Shown: positions 54,481 to 64,000, counted from the stretch's first letter. The stretch is DNA of 64,000 nt from G965232465 sp965232465 (GCA_965232465.1 OZ246977.1:1240001-1304000), one strand, 5' to 3'. Notes: generated by a model from the letters alone, not told the origin. Program-made: numbers and translations.

Positions 54481-56646
54481 ATGTATACGATAATGACTGT
54501 CCGATTTTATACAATGTTTCGCAATTCCTTCGTGGGAAGATATGGATCGATTGGTTTAATAACCATTTCGGTGATTTTTTCCTTGTATACTTTGTGGTTG
54601 TTGGGCAATGATATTGATGGGCAAGACGACGATATTAGCCAATTTATTATCATCGATGTGATATTGTTGGTGTTAATCGTAGCTATGCTATTTTATCGAT
54701 TTTATAACATCTTTTTTTCCAAATCTGATAATTTTGACTTACAAAAACGCATGGTTGCTTTGTTTTCTGTGTTGGCGTTAGTACCGACTGTTTTAATTGC
54801 CATATTTGCGTTGGTATTTTTTAATTTTGGTTTGAAAACTTGGTTTAGCGAACGGGTCAGTGGAGCATTGTATTCCAGCCGTGTGGTTGCCGAAGCGTAT
54901 TTACAAGAACATCAAAATGCTATTGTTGCCGATGCATTAGCCATCGCCCGCAGTATTGACGATACTATCGCTGATTTAAACTTGCGACAAGATGAACTGG
55001 AACAGTTTTTATTGAGCCAAGGGGTGCTAAGGGATTTAACTGAGATGTTGGTATTCGATACGGTGGGGCGGGTATATGGGCGATATGGTTTAACCGCCGC
55101 ATTGGAATTGGAACCATTGTCATATAGTGATTTGACCAAGGCAGAACAGGGTGAAGTGGTGTTATTTGCTGACCGCCGTATTAAACGAGTGCGGGCACTC
55201 ATCCGTTTAAACAGTTTTGCCAATACTTATATGTTTATTGGGCGATTTTTTGACCCTAAGGTCATCGGTTACATCGATAATACAAATGCGACAATTTCCG
55301 AATATGAATTATTGGAACAATCCCGTGATAAATTACAAATATCTTTTACCTTTGTGTTTGTATTGGTGGTGTTGATGTTGTTGACTATTGCTGTGTGGAT
55401 GGGGCTGGGCATTGCCCATACATTATCACATCCCATACGGTCTTTATTGCGGGCCACCTATAATATACAACAGGGACGGTATGGTATCAAAATCAAGGCA
55501 AAAAGCGAATACCAAGAAATTAAACACCTTATAAAATCGTTTAACAATATGTCCCAAACCATACATGACATTACACAAGGTTTGCAACAAGCCAACCGAG
55601 ATATAGAGGACAGGTCACAATTTATCGAAACTTTGTTATCAGATATTCGCACAGGTATTATTTCCACAGACACAGATGGTACCATATTGTTGGTAAATAA
55701 ATATGGTGCCGGTTTATTACATCAATCGATTGCTGGCTTGGTGGGGGAATCTATTGGGGATATGGTGCCTGAATTTGCCCCGATTATTGAAACCATCGTT
55801 ACAAAAAAAATTCCATTTGTTGGCGAAGTGGTGTTTGCCAATCGAATGGAAAATCGTAAATTTATTGTACGAATAGCCATTGAATACAGCCAAGATGATA
55901 TGCATCAACAAGCATTGGAACGTCTTATGATATCATTTGATGATATTACAGATGTGGAACGCACCCAGAAAAAAGCCGCTTGGGCGGATGTTGCCCGTCG
56001 TATGGCACATGAAATTAAAAATCCATTGACGCCTATTCAATTGTCCGCAGAACGCTTAAAACGCCGATATGCTAAGGTTATCGATGCGGATGATATGGCG
56101 TTTGTAACCTGCATAGATACCATTATCCGCCAAGTGGAAGAAATCGGCAGAATGGTTAATGAATTTGATGGATTTGCCCGTATGCCCAGTGCAAATATGG
56201 TGCTGGATAACTTAGCAGATACGGTAAAATCTGTATTTAGTTTGCAAAAAAATGCCCATACAAATATTGCATATGAACTCAGATGTGTACAAAATATTCA
56301 ATGGGTACATGATCGGCATCACATATCACAAATGATGACAAATATCATGAAAAATGCCTTAAATGTGTTGCAGGAACATCAGGTGCCAACAGGCAAAATA
56401 TTGGTTATCGTTGAACAACAAGATACGGTCTTATATGTGGCAATTCATGATAATGGGGTGGGATTTCCCACGCAAGATAGGTATGGTCTGTTTGATCCAT
56501 ATGTGAGCAATTATACAAATGGCACAGGGTTGGGATTAAGTATAGTAAAGAAGATAGTGGAAGATCACAATGGAACGATTGCATTATTGGATTCGCCCCT
56601 ATTGGGTGGTGCATTGGTGGAGATAACCTTTAATATGGAACAATAA
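54481..56646 (+). CDS. ntrY: Membrane sensor kinase NtrY
   Basis: 721 residues. Seen: three N-terminal transmembrane helices, a fourth before a HAMP domain (LGIAHTLSHPIRSLL), a PAS domain, and a kinase core. The H-box is MAHEIKNPLTPIQLSAERL, the N-box MMTNIMKNALNVL, and the G-boxes NGVGFP and GTGLGLSIVKKIV. Partner of NtrX, 1 bp downstream. NtrY/NtrX respond to redox or nitrogen in other alphaproteobacteria. Start codon uncertain among several near Met codons. Confidence 0.94.
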   Translation: MYTIMTVRFYTMFRNSFVGRYGSIGLITISVIFSLYTLWLLGNDIDGQDDDISQFIIIDVILLVLIVAMLFYRFYNIFFSKSDNFDLQKRMVALFSVLALVPTVLIAIFALVFFNFGLKTWFSERVSGALYSSRVVAEAYLQEHQNAIVADALAIARSIDDTIADLNLRQDELEQFLLSQGVLRDLTEMLVFDTVGRVYGRYGLTAALELEPLSYSDLTKAEQGEVVLFADRRIKRVRALIRLNSFANTYMFIGRFFDPKVIGYIDNTNATISEYELLEQSRDKLQISFTFVFVLVVLMLLTIAVWMGLGIAHTLSHPIRSLLRATYNIQQGRYGIKIKAKSEYQEIKHLIKSFNNMSQTIHDITQGLQQANRDIEDRSQFIETLLSDIRTGIISTDTDGTILLVNKYGAGLLHQSIAGLVGESIGDMVPEFAPIIETIVTKKIPFVGEVVFANRMENRKFIVRIAIEYSQDDMHQQALERLMISFDDITDVERTQKKAAWADVARRMAHEIKNPLTPIQLSAERLKRRYAKVIDADDMAFVTCIDTIIRQVEEIGRMVNEFDGFARMPSANMVLDNLADTVKSVFSLQKNAHTNIAYELRCVQNIQWVHDRHHISQMMTNIMKNALNVLQEHQVPTGKILVIVEQQDTVLYVAIHDNGVGFPTQDRYGLFDPYVSNYTNGTGLGLSIVKKIVEDHNGTIALLDSPLLGGALVEITFNMEQ

Positions 56647-56647
56647 A

Positions 56648-57961
56648 ATGGCAGTTGATATTTTAATTGTGGACGATGAAGCCGATATTCGCAAAATTTT
56701 GGCAAGTGTAATTGAAGACGAAGGGTATCATAGTCGCCAAGCGTCAAATTCCACCGAGGCATTGGTGGCAATTCAACAAAAGAAACCTAACCTGATAGTA
56801 TTGGATGTATGGTTAAGAAATTCTAAGCTCGATGGGGTTGAAATTTTGGAAAAGGTGGTCGATATGTATGATGATGTGCCTGTGATTATGATTTCTGGGC
56901 ATAGCACGGTTGACTTAGCCGTATCCGCTACCAAAAAAGGGGCGTATGATTTCTTATCCAAACCTTTTAAGACCGATGCCTTATTGCATACAATTGCCCG
57001 TGGACTGGAAGCCAATGCCTTAAAAAAAGACAATCAAATGTTACAAGTAAAATTAGGTGTGGGGGATATGGATTTAATCGGTAGCAGTACATTTGTCACA
57101 GACATGCGGTCAAAAATTACCAAAATTGCCCCCCTGTTAACCCCTGTATGCATAGTTGGTGAACGGGGCACAGGCAAGGAAATTGTATCCCGACAGTTAT
57201 TTGTGCAAGGCAATTACCGTGGGCAATATGTGGTTGTGGATTGTGCATTCGAAGACGATGTGGAAAACATTATATTTGGTGTAATGCACCCCCGTAAAAC
57301 CAGTGCCTTTGAACAGGCAACAGGTGGAATTTTGGTGTTAAATAAAGTGAATACTTTACCTGAATCGCACCAATTACAAATCGCTCATTATTTGAAACAT
57401 GGTGAAGCCACAACCATTGATGGGGTAAAAATTACCACGACTACACGGGTAGTGTTAATTGCCCCCGATACTAGAAATATCATCGATGCGTTATTATCCT
57501 GTGTGAAACGACATGTTTTGCATATGAAACCTTTTTCCGAAAGGTCCGCTGATATACCGTCGTTGGTGGTACAATTTATGGCATATCGGGCAAAATCAAA
57601 AGGGGTTGCCCCTTTACATTTTGCCCCAGATGTGTTGTCATATTTGTCTGAATGCCATTGGGAAGGCAATGCGTGGCACATGATTTCTATGTTGGATGCC
57701 TTGTTGTTATTGGCAAAGGATACGGATGTTGTCGATATATCCATGGTCAAATCTGTATTATCTGGCAGTATCGATGACATACAGCTTGATTGGAGTGCCA
57801 TTTTAAATATGGATATTCGCACAGCACGGGAAGAATTTGAACGCTGGTATTTACAATATCAATTAACCCGTTATCAGGGAAATGTAAGTGAAACTGCTCA
57901 GAACATTAAAATGGACAGGGCATCGCTGAGTCGTAAAATAAAAACCTTGAAATTACGATAA
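56648..57961 (+). CDS. ntrX: Response regulator NtrX with degenerate AAA+ domain
   Basis: 437 residues. Receiver domain: IVDDEADIRK and phospho-Asp in LIVLDVWL. The central domain keeps Walker A (VGERGTGKE) but lacks the GAFTGA sigma-54 loop. Its Walker B position reads GGILVLNKVNTLP, with Asn-Lys in place of the Asp-Glu pair. A C-terminal HTH of Fis type (NVSETAQNIKMDRASLSRKI) is present. It therefore looks like a DNA-binding regulator that no longer uses ATP to drive RpoN. It is translated right after ntrY. Confidence 0.94.
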   Translation: MAVDILIVDDEADIRKILASVIEDEGYHSRQASNSTEALVAIQQKKPNLIVLDVWLRNSKLDGVEILEKVVDMYDDVPVIMISGHSTVDLAVSATKKGAYDFLSKPFKTDALLHTIARGLEANALKKDNQMLQVKLGVGDMDLIGSSTFVTDMRSKITKIAPLLTPVCIVGERGTGKEIVSRQLFVQGNYRGQYVVVDCAFEDDVENIIFGVMHPRKTSAFEQATGGILVLNKVNTLPESHQLQIAHYLKHGEATTIDGVKITTTTRVVLIAPDTRNIIDALLSCVKRHVLHMKPFSERSADIPSLVVQFMAYRAKSKGVAPLHFAPDVLSYLSECHWEGNAWHMISMLDALLLLAKDTDVVDISMVKSVLSGSIDDIQLDWSAILNMDIRTAREEFERWYLQYQLTRYQGNVSETAQNIKMDRASLSRKIKTLKLR

Positions 57962-58009
57962 AATATATGATAGTATGGTACATATGACAAACACAGAAGG
58001 CGACAAATC

Positions 58010-59389
58010 ATGGAAGTGATTATTTGTGGTGCGGGGGCTTTGGGATATAATATTGCCCGCTATTTAGTTAAAGAAAATAATAATGTAACCATTATTGATA
58101 AGGACCCATCGTTGGTTGCCAAAATTAATGAAAATTTGGATTGCCGTGGGGTAGTGGGGTATGCGTCTGCTCCAAGCACTTGGGAAAAAATTGGGGTGGA
58201 TCGTGCCGATATGGTCATTGCGGTGACTCGTAATGACGAAATCAACATAATGGCGTGCAAGGTTGCACATTATTTATTTCGTGTCTCCACAAAAATTGCC
58301 CGTATTCGTGAACAATCGTATTTAAAACAGAAATCGGAGGTTTTATTTAAAGACAGTGGGACCTCCATCATCGATTTGATTGTATCCCCCGAAAAAGAAT
58401 TGGCAAAAGCGATTTTACGACGGGTACATGCACCAGGGGCAACGGACATTGTTCCTCTAAATACCCCCAATGTATCCTTGGTTGGGGGTATTGTGGCTGA
58501 AAACAGCCCCATATTAAAAGATTCTGTGGAACGCATTTTTGCATCGCATATGGCATTATCCAGTAATATTATGGCAATTATGCATAAAGATTCTGTGCAA
58601 GCTCCCGATCCCAAAGGCGTGTTAAGTGCCGGTGAAGAAGTATATTTTGTATGTCCAAGTGATAAAGTTTTGGATACATTAGCCTTATTTGGACATGAAC
58701 AACACGATGCCCATAATGTTTTGATTATTGGTGGGGGAAATGTGGGGGCGGATGTGGCGGATGCGTTGTCTGATGATTGTAAGGTAACACTTATTGAAAA
58801 TAATGTTGTGGCTGCCCGTAAACTTGCCGAAAGGTTGCCACACAGTGTTGTAATCCAAGGGGATGCCTTAAAGCCAGAGGTCTTAATCGATGCGGCGGTA
58901 CATCAAAAACATCTGTGTGTATGCGTATCTGACAATGATGAGGTTAATTTGATTTCTAGTATGTATGCCGTCGAATCAGGGGTTGATAGGACAATTTGTT
59001 TGTTAAATAATCCCCATTATTCTAACTTAGCCCGCAAATTTGGGGTTAGCACAACCGTATATCCCATGGAAATCATAGGGTCTATTATTTTACAAAAGGT
59101 CCGAAATAGCAGTGCAGTTAAGAGCCTATATAGCCTGCAAGAAAACAGGGCGGAAATTGTGGAAATGGAGGTATCTCATAACGCCAAAGTGGTGGGTATG
59201 AAATTGGGGGATTTAAAAATGTTTCGGGGGACTTATATCGGTATGATTATGCGTGAAGGGGACGAAAAAAAGGTGGAACTGATACCATACAAAAAAGAGT
59301 TACAATTATGTGCTGGGGATAAAGTCGTAATGCTTGTATCGCCCAGCAACATTGAACGTATTGTTCAAATGTTTAAAGACAATACATAA
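58010..59389 (+). CDS. trkA: Trk potassium uptake regulatory protein TrkA
   Basis: Cytoplasmic NAD-binding gate of the Trk K+ channel. 459 residues of two tandem RCK units. Seen: IICGAGALGYNIARYL at the start and the second Rossmann LIIGGGNVGADVADAL near residue 240. Two RCK_C parts follow each Rossmann fold. No membrane partner (TrkH) is in the window. It follows ntrX, an arrangement conserved in alphaproteobacteria. Confidence 0.95.
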   Translation: MEVIICGAGALGYNIARYLVKENNNVTIIDKDPSLVAKINENLDCRGVVGYASAPSTWEKIGVDRADMVIAVTRNDEINIMACKVAHYLFRVSTKIARIREQSYLKQKSEVLFKDSGTSIIDLIVSPEKELAKAILRRVHAPGATDIVPLNTPNVSLVGGIVAENSPILKDSVERIFASHMALSSNIMAIMHKDSVQAPDPKGVLSAGEEVYFVCPSDKVLDTLALFGHEQHDAHNVLIIGGGNVGADVADALSDDCKVTLIENNVVAARKLAERLPHSVVIQGDALKPEVLIDAAVHQKHLCVCVSDNDEVNLISSMYAVESGVDRTICLLNNPHYSNLARKFGVSTTVYPMEIIGSIILQKVRNSSAVKSLYSLQENRAEIVEMEVSHNAKVVGMKLGDLKMFRGTYIGMIMREGDEKKVELIPYKKELQLCAGDKVVMLVSPSNIERIVQMFKDNT

Positions 59390-59421
59390 TATATAAAAAA
59401 ACAAAAAAGGATTTTTCGATT

Positions 59422-60270
59422 ATGCCAAGATTTGCTTATGTAAACCATCAATATATACCCCATAACCAAGCTGTATTGCCTATTGACGACAGGGGGACAC
59501 AATTTGGTGATGCGGTGTATGAAGTATTCAGTATTCTGAATGGTAAAACTGTTGATATGCGATCCCATATTGCCCGTCTGCATCGGTCGATGAAGGCACT
59601 GGATATGCGTGTACCCATGTCTGACAAAGCCTTGGAAATCGTGTGTCAGCAATTGGTAAAACGCAATAATCTAAGGAATGGCATGGTGTATATGCAAATC
59701 AGTCGTGGTACTATGAATCGCAAACATATGTATCCGACTGATACCCCTTTAATTCCGAATGTGATTATTACCACCCATCGATTATCGTTAAAATCCAGTG
59801 GGCATGAACTGACACCGATTAAAATAAAATCGTATCAGGACATACGTTGGCAAGGCGTGGGCATTAAAACTGTGATGTTGTTGCCCAACTGTATGGCAAA
59901 GACCGAAGCCCACGATTTGGGGTATGGGGAAATTTTATTTGTTAAAGAGGGCATTGTCACCGAATCTGGGTCGTCTAATTTCTTTTATTTTGATAAACAA
60001 GGGATACTACATACCCCCCCCGCAGGCGATATTTTGTTGGGTTGTACCCGACATGGATTGATTGAGTGTGCCAAAAACTTACAAATACCAGTCGAACAGA
60101 ATCATTTTACATTGGCGGATGCAAAACAGGCGGAATTTGCCTTTGTTAGCTCCGCATCGCAGTTTTTTTGCCCTGTATCGCATATTGATGATACCCAAAT
60201 CACCACAGAAGTGCCTGAAATATGGCAACAATTGTTTGATTTATATGTAAAAACATATATCAATACATAA
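59422..60270 (+). CDS. dat: D-amino acid aminotransferase
   Basis: PLP enzyme of fold class IV, 282 residues, moving amino groups between D-amino acids and 2-keto acids to feed peptidoglycan. Seen: DDRGTQFGDAVYEV, RLHRSM, the PLP Lys in GVGIKTVMLLPN, and VTESGSSNFF. The class also contains BCAT enzymes, but the DIRWQGVGIK block fits D-AAT. Between trkA and hfq, as in other alphaproteobacteria. Confidence 0.92.
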   Translation: MPRFAYVNHQYIPHNQAVLPIDDRGTQFGDAVYEVFSILNGKTVDMRSHIARLHRSMKALDMRVPMSDKALEIVCQQLVKRNNLRNGMVYMQISRGTMNRKHMYPTDTPLIPNVIITTHRLSLKSSGHELTPIKIKSYQDIRWQGVGIKTVMLLPNCMAKTEAHDLGYGEILFVKEGIVTESGSSNFFYFDKQGILHTPPAGDILLGCTRHGLIECAKNLQIPVEQNHFTLADAKQAEFAFVSSASQFFCPVSHIDDTQITTEVPEIWQQLFDLYVKTYINT

Positions 60271-60416
60271 TTCTGTTGCAATCTTTATGTGTTTGTATTA
60301 CACTGTCCCTATGCGTCCCAGTTTATGTAGGGGGTATATGCCATTTATTTCAATGCTGGGTGCGTATAAAAACTTTAAAATTCAAAACTGTAAAATAATA
60401 ACAAAAAGGTGACAAT

Positions 60417-60692
60417 ATGTCTGATAAACAACCAAAACTTCAAGATTTATTTCTGAATAAATCGCGTAAAAAGCATGTGCCAGTAACCATATTTTTGGTG
60501 AATGGTGTAAAATTACAAGGTATTATTACTTGGTTCGATAGCTTCTGTATTTTACTACGCCGTGACAATCAAGAACAAATTATCTATAAACATGCTGTAT
60601 CCACAATTATGCCGATGGAGCCTTTACGGCTTTATGAGGATATGAAAGTCGAATCCGAAGCAAGTTCTTCTGATAAGTCAGCTGTTTCGTAA
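60417..60692 (+). CDS. hfq: RNA-binding protein Hfq
   Basis: Hexameric Sm-like RNA chaperone for small RNAs. 91 residues. Seen: the Sm1 motif QDLFLNKSRKKHVPVTIFL, LVNGVKLQGIITWFDSF, and Sm2 IIYKHAVSTIMP. A short Ser-rich tail follows. AAGG precedes the ATG. The next gene, hflX, starts 3 bp after the stop. Confidence 0.96.
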   Translation: MSDKQPKLQDLFLNKSRKKHVPVTIFLVNGVKLQGIITWFDSFCILLRRDNQEQIIYKHAVSTIMPMEPLRLYEDMKVESEASSSDKSAVS

Positions 60693-60695
60693 TAC

Positions 60696-62057
60696 ATGGG
60701 CGATACACACCAGATTGATTTAACAACCGATACAGTCCAGCCAAAACTTGTGGTTGTTGTGTATCCTATATTGAATAAATCGTCTGGTGTGGTGCCTGAA
60801 TACAGGTTACAAGAAGCAATCGGTCTTGCCCACGCCATAAATTTGGCTGTGGTGCATGCGGAGTGTGTGTATATAAACACCCCTAAACCCGCCACTTTGT
60901 TTGGACAAGGAGTGCTCGATCGGTTATATGATACCCTTTATTCCGATGGCAAAAACAGGGGTTCTGCAAGGGTGGAATTGTTGATTGTTGATGGCACGAT
61001 CAGTCCTATTCAGCAACGCAACTTGGAACGCATCCTGCATGTTAAGGTAATTGACCGTACGGGATTGATTCTGGAAATTTTTGGGGCAAGGGCACAGACT
61101 TTTGAGGGTAAATTACAAGTCGAACTGGCACATTTGACCTATCAACGCTCCCGTTTGGTGCGGGCGTGGACACACTTGGAACGGCAACGGGGCGGTATGG
61201 GATTTGTGGGCGGACCGGGGGAAAGCCAACTGGAAATTGATCGACGGCTTGCCGATACTGCCATTGCCAGAATTAAACGCAAATTGGATGGTATAAAACG
61301 TACCCGTTCCCTACAACGGGGGGCAAGAAAAAAAGTTCCATATCCCGTTGTGGCTTTGGTGGGCTATACCAATGCGGGCAAATCCACTTTATTTAACCAT
61401 TTAACAGGGGCGGATGTGTTTGCCAAGGATTTATTATTTGCTACGCTGGATCCAACCATGCGGTTGATTAAATTACCATGTGGGACACAGGTTATTTTGT
61501 CCGATACAGTTGGCTTTATTTCCGATTTACCCCACGATTTGGTGGCATCTTTTCGGGCAACACTCGAAGAAGTCCAATCTGCGGATGTGGTACTGCATGT
61601 ACGGGATTGTATAAGCACCCAATTTCATACCCACGGGGGCGATGTGGATACAATTTTACATGGGTTGGGGGTTACGGGTGATTCTGTACCGATTTTACAA
61701 GTCTGGAATAAATGGGATGCGGTTGCCGACACCGATCGTAACCATATGCAGCACCATGATAATCGTAGCAAAAATGCCTATATGACTTCTGCACATACAG
61801 GGGATGGGGTGGATATATTGTTGCATGCAGTATCCGATGTTCTGCGACGGGATAATAAAACATATGAAATACATCTCGATGTATCCGCTGGGGCAGAAAA
61901 CGCATGGATAAAATCAAAATCCCACATATTATCAGAACATTATGATGAAAGGGGGGCGGTTTTAACCGTAAAAATGCCCCCGCAAATGTCCCAAAAATTC
62001 TTTGCTGTATTCCCAAATACAACTGCAAAAATTATTGAAGTATTTAGCTATTATTAA
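60696..62057 (+). CDS. hflX: GTPase HflX
   Basis: Ribosome-splitting/rescue GTPase, 453 residues. Seen: an N-terminal nucleotide-binding HflX domain, the linker GGPGESQLEIDRR, P-loop GYTNAGKST, G3 DTVGFISDLP, and G4 NKWDAV. It follows hfq as in most alphaproteobacteria. Its 3' end overlaps the stop of the converging adhesin gene by 14 bp. Confidence 0.96.
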   Translation: MGDTHQIDLTTDTVQPKLVVVVYPILNKSSGVVPEYRLQEAIGLAHAINLAVVHAECVYINTPKPATLFGQGVLDRLYDTLYSDGKNRGSARVELLIVDGTISPIQQRNLERILHVKVIDRTGLILEIFGARAQTFEGKLQVELAHLTYQRSRLVRAWTHLERQRGGMGFVGGPGESQLEIDRRLADTAIARIKRKLDGIKRTRSLQRGARKKVPYPVVALVGYTNAGKSTLFNHLTGADVFAKDLLFATLDPTMRLIKLPCGTQVILSDTVGFISDLPHDLVASFRATLEEVQSADVVLHVRDCISTQFHTHGGDVDTILHGLGVTGDSVPILQVWNKWDAVADTDRNHMQHHDNRSKNAYMTSAHTGDGVDILLHAVSDVLRRDNKTYEIHLDVSAGAENAWIKSKSHILSEHYDERGAVLTVKMPPQMSQKFFAVFPNTTAKIIEVFSYY

Positions 62058-64000
62058 CCATGTATATTATATCGTCAAAGGCGTTGTATTTGCCATTGGT
62101 ATTCCCCGATTTATCCGCTGGGATTTGAATCCGTAATTTTGTTGTGCGTCTTCTATTACCAATAGTTCTTTGAAACGATATGGGATTGCCTGCCCTTAAT
62201 GTGGTTTGCACATTGGCTATAGTTTCGGCACCTGTAACACCAAGAATGCGTATATGCGTTCCCAATGTTGCTTTACTTGCCCCTGCAACATCACTTACAT
62301 CTGTTAATTCTGTTACTGTTAAACCTACCCTCATGGTCGATGTTAAGCCTGCTGTACTGAATACACTATTGGTTGGGGAAGAATCATCCACATCTAACAA
62401 CAATCCAGTACCCGGTATGTGATTTGCCAATGCCTGCGTACCTGAGGCGTATTTACTGTCGACCACCAACGGATAGTTTTGCTTAGCAATGGTAAAGTCC
62501 GCTGTCCGCATCGACCCTGAGTATTTGGGGTTACCGGGGGTTGCGGTCATGGTGATTTCCACTGTACCGCCGGAAGTTGCCCCCCGAATATCCCCATTAA
62601 CAATGTTTAATGTCCCATCGGGGGCGTCGCTTGATTTCTTAGCCACCGTCCAAGTATATTGCGTTGCCCTTGTCCCACCCGGTAAGGTATAGTCTAAATC
62701 AATCTTGGTAACAGCACTGTCCTTCCATGCCCCATTTTCGCCGGTTGCTTTTGCCACCGCTGGGGCGGTGGTTACATCCGTCCCCAGTACTTGTTTTGTT
62801 ACATCAAAATTGACATATTCTGTTGCTGCGGCAACTGCATTTGCCCCTGTTTTTGCCGCACGGACAATCTTTATCAGCAGCTTACCCGATTTGGTCAGCT
62901 TGCTGGTGTCAATAGCCCCAGTTTTGGTATTACTTATAGCATTTTGCCCACTGGGAACAATACCCGCAGTGGTGGCATCCTTGCCCCCTTTACCCCCATC
63001 ACTACTAGGCACAACAGAGAAAGTGTAATCGGTTGCTTTAACAAAGGTTTGCCCTTGATCTGTAAGGTCTAATTTATAATCTGGGGTAACTGTACCCTTG
63101 CCCCATTTACCCGTTAATCCGGTCGGGGTGCCATCAATCACCTGTGCGGGTCGTGTGGACAGTTCAAATTCTTTGGATACATCGTTATATTTGGTGCTTT
63201 CAAATACAACAGTAACAGTTGTGCCGGTAGTAAACGCCCCTTTTATGGTCAGGCTCTTGTCCCCACTATCAATGTCAAAGTTCGAATTCGTATCTTTTTT
63301 CGCTAAGCTTTTTACCGTCCAATCGCTTCTGGAGCTGCCAGTTGCTGTTAATTGCCCTAGTACATCGGCGGCACTTACCGTCTTATTGCCAGATACATAC
63401 GATACAACAAGGTTCGCTACGCTTAGGGTGCCCGCCGATAGCGTTTGTTTATTAATCGTTACATCCACATCTCTGGTCATAGATGTATACTTATCATTCG
63501 CCGCATAGGTAATCCGCACTTTTACCACCCCCTGTTGGGTGGTTTTGGCAATGGCACCTGTATTGCTTGCAATCGTTATGGCATTGCCCCCTGTGGTGGG
63601 ACCAGCGGTAGTACCCGTCGCTGTCAATGTGTATGTGGCGGTACCAATCCCCGTCGGTAGATTCGTCGGTGTATAAGTTATCGCTCTGCTTGCCGTTGCC
63701 CATGGAATAGCCCCAGCCGATACGGTAAACCCGCTGTGGTCGCTGCTCCCTTGCTTATTCACCGTGATATTTTCATATACGGTTAGCTCGGGCAATCCGC
63801 CTTTGGCTTTACGGACGATTTTTACCAACAGTTTCCCTGATTTATTCAGCTTGCTGCCATCAATCGCCCCGGTGGTGCCGTTAATCGCCCCAGTTAAGGC
63901 ACCGGTTACAATGCCGGCAGTGGTGGCGGTTTTACTGCCTTTATTCCCTTCGCTGTTCGGTAAAATGGTAAAGGTGAAATCCGTACTTGTATCAAAGGGT
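62044..64000 (-). CDS. Second repeat adhesin, C-terminal part (runs off right edge)
   Basis: The last 651 residues of a large protein; the frame is open to the window edge, so the N-terminus, including any inverse-autotransporter barrel, lies outside. Its modules are the same as those of the adhesin at 33823-39450: DWTVKSL-type, KWGKGTV...KSGKLLIKIVR, and the YSGSMRTADFTIAKQ block. A stretch of 39 bases (63811-63849) is identical to 35308-35346. The last ~145 residues (from FTIAKQ to YMVNNS) are unlike the other adhesin's end, with a final NRRRTTKLRIQIP motif. It is therefore a paralogue rather than a copy. Surface localisation is inferred from its relative. Confidence 0.88.
   Translation of the reverse strand, partial: PFDTSTDFTFTILPNSEGNKGSKTATTAGIVTGALTGAINGTTGAIDGSKLNKSGKLLVKIVRKAKGGLPELTVYENITVNKQGSSDHSGFTVSAGAIPWATASRAITYTPTNLPTGIGTATYTLTATGTTAGPTTGGNAITIASNTGAIAKTTQQGVVKVRITYAANDKYTSMTRDVDVTINKQTLSAGTLSVANLVVSYVSGNKTVSAADVLGQLTATGSSRSDWTVKSLAKKDTNSNFDIDSGDKSLTIKGAFTTGTTVTVVFESTKYNDVSKEFELSTRPAQVIDGTPTGLTGKWGKGTVTPDYKLDLTDQGQTFVKATDYTFSVVPSSDGGKGGKDATTAGIVPSGQNAISNTKTGAIDTSKLTKSGKLLIKIVRAAKTGANAVAAATEYVNFDVTKQVLGTDVTTAPAVAKATGENGAWKDSAVTKIDLDYTLPGGTRATQYTWTVAKKSSDAPDGTLNIVNGDIRGATSGGTVEITMTATPGNPKYSGSMRTADFTIAKQNYPLVVDSKYASGTQALANHIPGTGLLLDVDDSSPTNSVFSTAGLTSTMRVGLTVTELTDVSDVAGASKATLGTHIRILGVTGAETIANVQTTLRAGNPISFQRTIGNRRRTTKLRIQIPADKSGNTNGKYNAFDDIIYMVNNS

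Overview
The window is chromosomal DNA from an alphaproteobacterium. The evidence is gene order typical of that class: ntrB-ntrC-ntrY-ntrX-trkA-dat-hfq-hflX, glyA-nrdR-ribD-ribE-ribB-ribH-nusB-thiL, ruvX-pyrB-plsY-dprA-topA-rnr-rpmG and gatC-gatA-gatB. Other class markers are an ATP12-type F1 assembly chaperone, an adrenodoxin-type ferredoxin and a HemB with an Asp-type metal loop. AT-rich intergenic DNA, a luxS gene, a siderophore-type iron importer, large intimin/invasin-like surface proteins and decaying catabolic genes suggest a host- or gut-associated lineage. That last point is inference.

Layout. 1-2413 (+): an aldehyde dehydrogenase (cut by the window edge) and a fumarylacetoacetase-family protein, possibly a pentose-acid oxidation pair. 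2458-7885 (-): a MATE exporter, then a complete FecBCDE-type iron ABC importer with a terminator. 8054-8370: tRNA-Arg(UCU) and tRNA-Pro(UGG). 8411-16660: nth, hemB, rpiB, then the glyA/nrdR/riboflavin/nusB/thiL operon. 16773-20964 is an accessory island. It holds two different IS3-family elements, a 42-bp inverted scrap of the second one, a gene remnant, an unknown charged protein, and a lipoprotein gene cleanly split by the second IS. 21090-29471 (-): the information-processing operon from ruvX to rpmG. 29607-33310 (+): gatCAB-luxS. 33406-33792: a truncated GIY-YIG gene and a small palindromic element. 33823-39450 (-): a 1875-residue inverse-autotransporter adhesin. Its likely promoter has a run of 14 A in the -35/-10 spacer, a candidate phase-variation switch. 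39642-48959 (-): housekeeping and envelope genes. 49305-49721: an intradiol-dioxygenase fragment. 49821-62057 (+): lepA, then the nitrogen/redox two-component genes behind a near-perfect sigma-54 promoter, then trkA, dat, hfq and hflX. 62044-64000 (-): the C-terminal part of a second adhesin built from the same repeats, overlapping hflX by 14 bp and running off the right edge.

How it fits together. Most of the window is compact core operons with overlapping or near-touching genes. The variable parts are the two adhesins, the IS island and the decayed genes. The most striking signals are the homopolymer inside the adhesin promoter, the two repeat-sharing adhesins about 23 kb apart, the sigma-54 site 20 bp upstream of ntrB, a degenerate NtrX, and the nested IS history with a readable ancestral lipoprotein.
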